A stretch of 6,659 nucleotides of DNA from Clostridia bacterium. Lineage in GTDB: Bacteria > Bacillota_A > Clostridia > Oscillospirales > CAG-272. The stretch lies in NCBI GenBank assembly GCA_017959485.1, contig JAGDAM010000321.1, forward strand, positions 1-6,659. The letters are read 5' to 3'. The notes beneath the pieces were generated by a model that saw nothing but the letters and a program-made list of their open reading frames with translations, had not been told where the DNA came from and made no database searches. The translations under genes and the position numbers were made by a program. Within the stretch, counting starts at the first letter, position 1. Each line of letters starts with the position of its first letter. Positions 5,737-6,659 of the stretch are shown piece after piece.

Positions 5737-6659
5737 TCTTTTCAAGAAATATTCCCGACGCGTACGAGACCGGGGTGCTTGTACTCGGCGGCGGCCCCGC
5801 TGGTTTCTGCGCCGCGATCGCGGCGGCGCGTCAAGGAGCGCGGGTAACTCTCGCCGAAAAGAACGGCTTCTGCGGCGGAATGGCGACCGCGGGGCTCGTC
5901 GCTCCGTTTATGACCTGCTACGACAGCGGAGGCGGCGTGCGGCTGATCCGCGGCCTGTTCTCCGAGATTGTGTCGCGACTCTGCTCGACGGGCGACGCGA
6001 TCGATCCGTCGCTCTGCCGGGCGCCCTCCGCCTTCACGTCGTACATCACCGTCGGCCATATCGGTGTCACCCCCTTCCGCGCCGAGGCGTTAAAACGCCT
6101 GTGCGACGACATGCTCGCGGAAGCCGGAGTGACCGTCCTTTACCATACCGTTTTTGCGGGAACCGAGGTAAAAAACGGCAGGATTGACCGGGTCGTACTG
6201 CTCCGCAAGCAGGGGCTCTGCGCCGTCCGAGCCAATCTGGTCATCGACTGCACCGGCGACGCCGACTGCGCCGCCGACGCCGGAGTTCCCTTCGAATTCG
6301 GCGACTCCGCCTCGGGCAGAGTCCAGCCGGCTACCATGTTTTTCAGGATCGGGAACGTCGATTCCGAAAAGATCGAAGAGGACTACCGCCGCAACATCGG
6401 CAATTTCTACCGAAAGGACGGCGTAAACTACCGTTCGCTTCACTGGTGGGTGTCGAAGGCGCGTGAGGCCGGCGACTGGACTCTCGACCGGGTATCCGTC
6501 GGGCTCTTCCGCGGCGTCGATCCCGACGAATGGAGCATAAACACCTCAAGAATTATGGGAATTGACGGGACCGATTCCGAGAGCCTCACAAGGGGCGAGA
6601 TCGAAGGGCGCAGGCAGTGCGACGAGATCTTCAGGTTTATGAAAAAATACGTCCCCGGC
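5733..6659 (+). CDS. FAD-dependent oxidoreductase (FAD_oxidored family), 3' end outside window
   Basis: This reading frame stays open for 309 codons to the window edge and has no stop. The Rossmann dinucleotide motif is GGGPAG with G19, G21 and G24, and E42 ends the second strand as expected for binding the FAD ribose. GFCGGMATAG follows at 45-54. A second FAD-binding segment, LVIDCTGDADCAADAG, spans 169-184. These features match the FAD_oxidored group, whose members often have no known substrate. The start at 5733 overlaps the tmk stop as ATGA. The N-terminus RNIPDAYETGVLVLGGG fits typical starts of this group, and with only GGG (5728-5730) close upstream, reinitiation after tmk is likely. 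There is no signal peptide in the visible part. The C-terminal part, which may define the substrate, is not in the window. Confidence 0.9.
   Translation, partial: MIFSRNIPDAYETGVLVLGGGPAGFCAAIAAARQGARVTLAEKNGFCGGMATAGLVAPFMTCYDSGGGVRLIRGLFSEIVSRLCSTGDAIDPSLCRAPSAFTSYITVGHIGVTPFRAEALKRLCDDMLAEAGVTVLYHTVFAGTEVKNGRIDRVVLLRKQGLCAVRANLVIDCTGDADCAADAGVPFEFGDSASGRVQPATMFFRIGNVDSEKIEEDYRRNIGNFYRKDGVNYRSLHWWVSKAREAGDWTLDRVSVGLFRGVDPDEWSINTSRIMGIDGTDSESLTRGEIEGRRQCDEIFRFMKKYVPG

Noticed and set aside
5125..5745. A 206-codon minus-strand frame opposite tmk
   Set aside because: It mirrors the codon pattern of tmk and has no motif of its own.

Overview
This window reads as chromosomal DNA of an uncultured gut-type member of the Bacillota, most likely class Clostridia. 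That assignment is an inference from three things. The coding regions are GC-rich and separated by AT-rich promoter DNA. The proteins are of clostridial type (a 968-residue PreP-like M16 protease, YifB/ComM, dTMP kinase, and an FAD-dependent oxidoreductase that begins with the sequence IPDAYETGVLVLGGG). An intergenic repeat, CCTTCCCC...GGGGAAGG...GGATGAGGT, has a form I recall as widely dispersed in gut Clostridia. No rRNA, tRNA, CRISPR array, transposase or phage gene is visible.

Layout. Positions 1-359 are non-coding. They hold a degenerate 40-bp direct repeat with a 56-bp period, a strong leftward promoter, two tandem rightward promoters and an inverted repeat. The leftward promoter and the first rightward promoter stand back to back, and a perfect 10-bp palindrome joins their -35 boxes. 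The leftward promoter must serve something beyond the left edge. Four genes then run rightward: an M16C zinc metallopeptidase (360-3266), comM/yifB (3448-5031), tmk (5104-5736) and the start of an FAD-dependent oxidoreductase (5733-6659, cut off by the window end). The last gene overlaps the tmk stop by ATGA.

The two intergenic gaps inside this row are not plain spacers. The 181-bp gap before comM can fold into a closed, multi-branched structure built on three CCCGCGG copies. The 72-bp gap before tmk is filled by a two-hairpin repeat whose 3' end supplies the tmk Shine-Dalgarno sequence. I see no T-tract terminator in either gap, so transcription of all four genes from the upstream tandem promoters is plausible.

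The genes do not form one obvious pathway. They cover oligopeptide degradation, DNA branch migration and transformation, dTTP synthesis, and a redox enzyme of unknown substrate. I found no convincing new biological system. The observations worth most are the divergent promoter with its shared palindrome, the structured pre-comM gap, and the repeat that provides a ribosome binding site.
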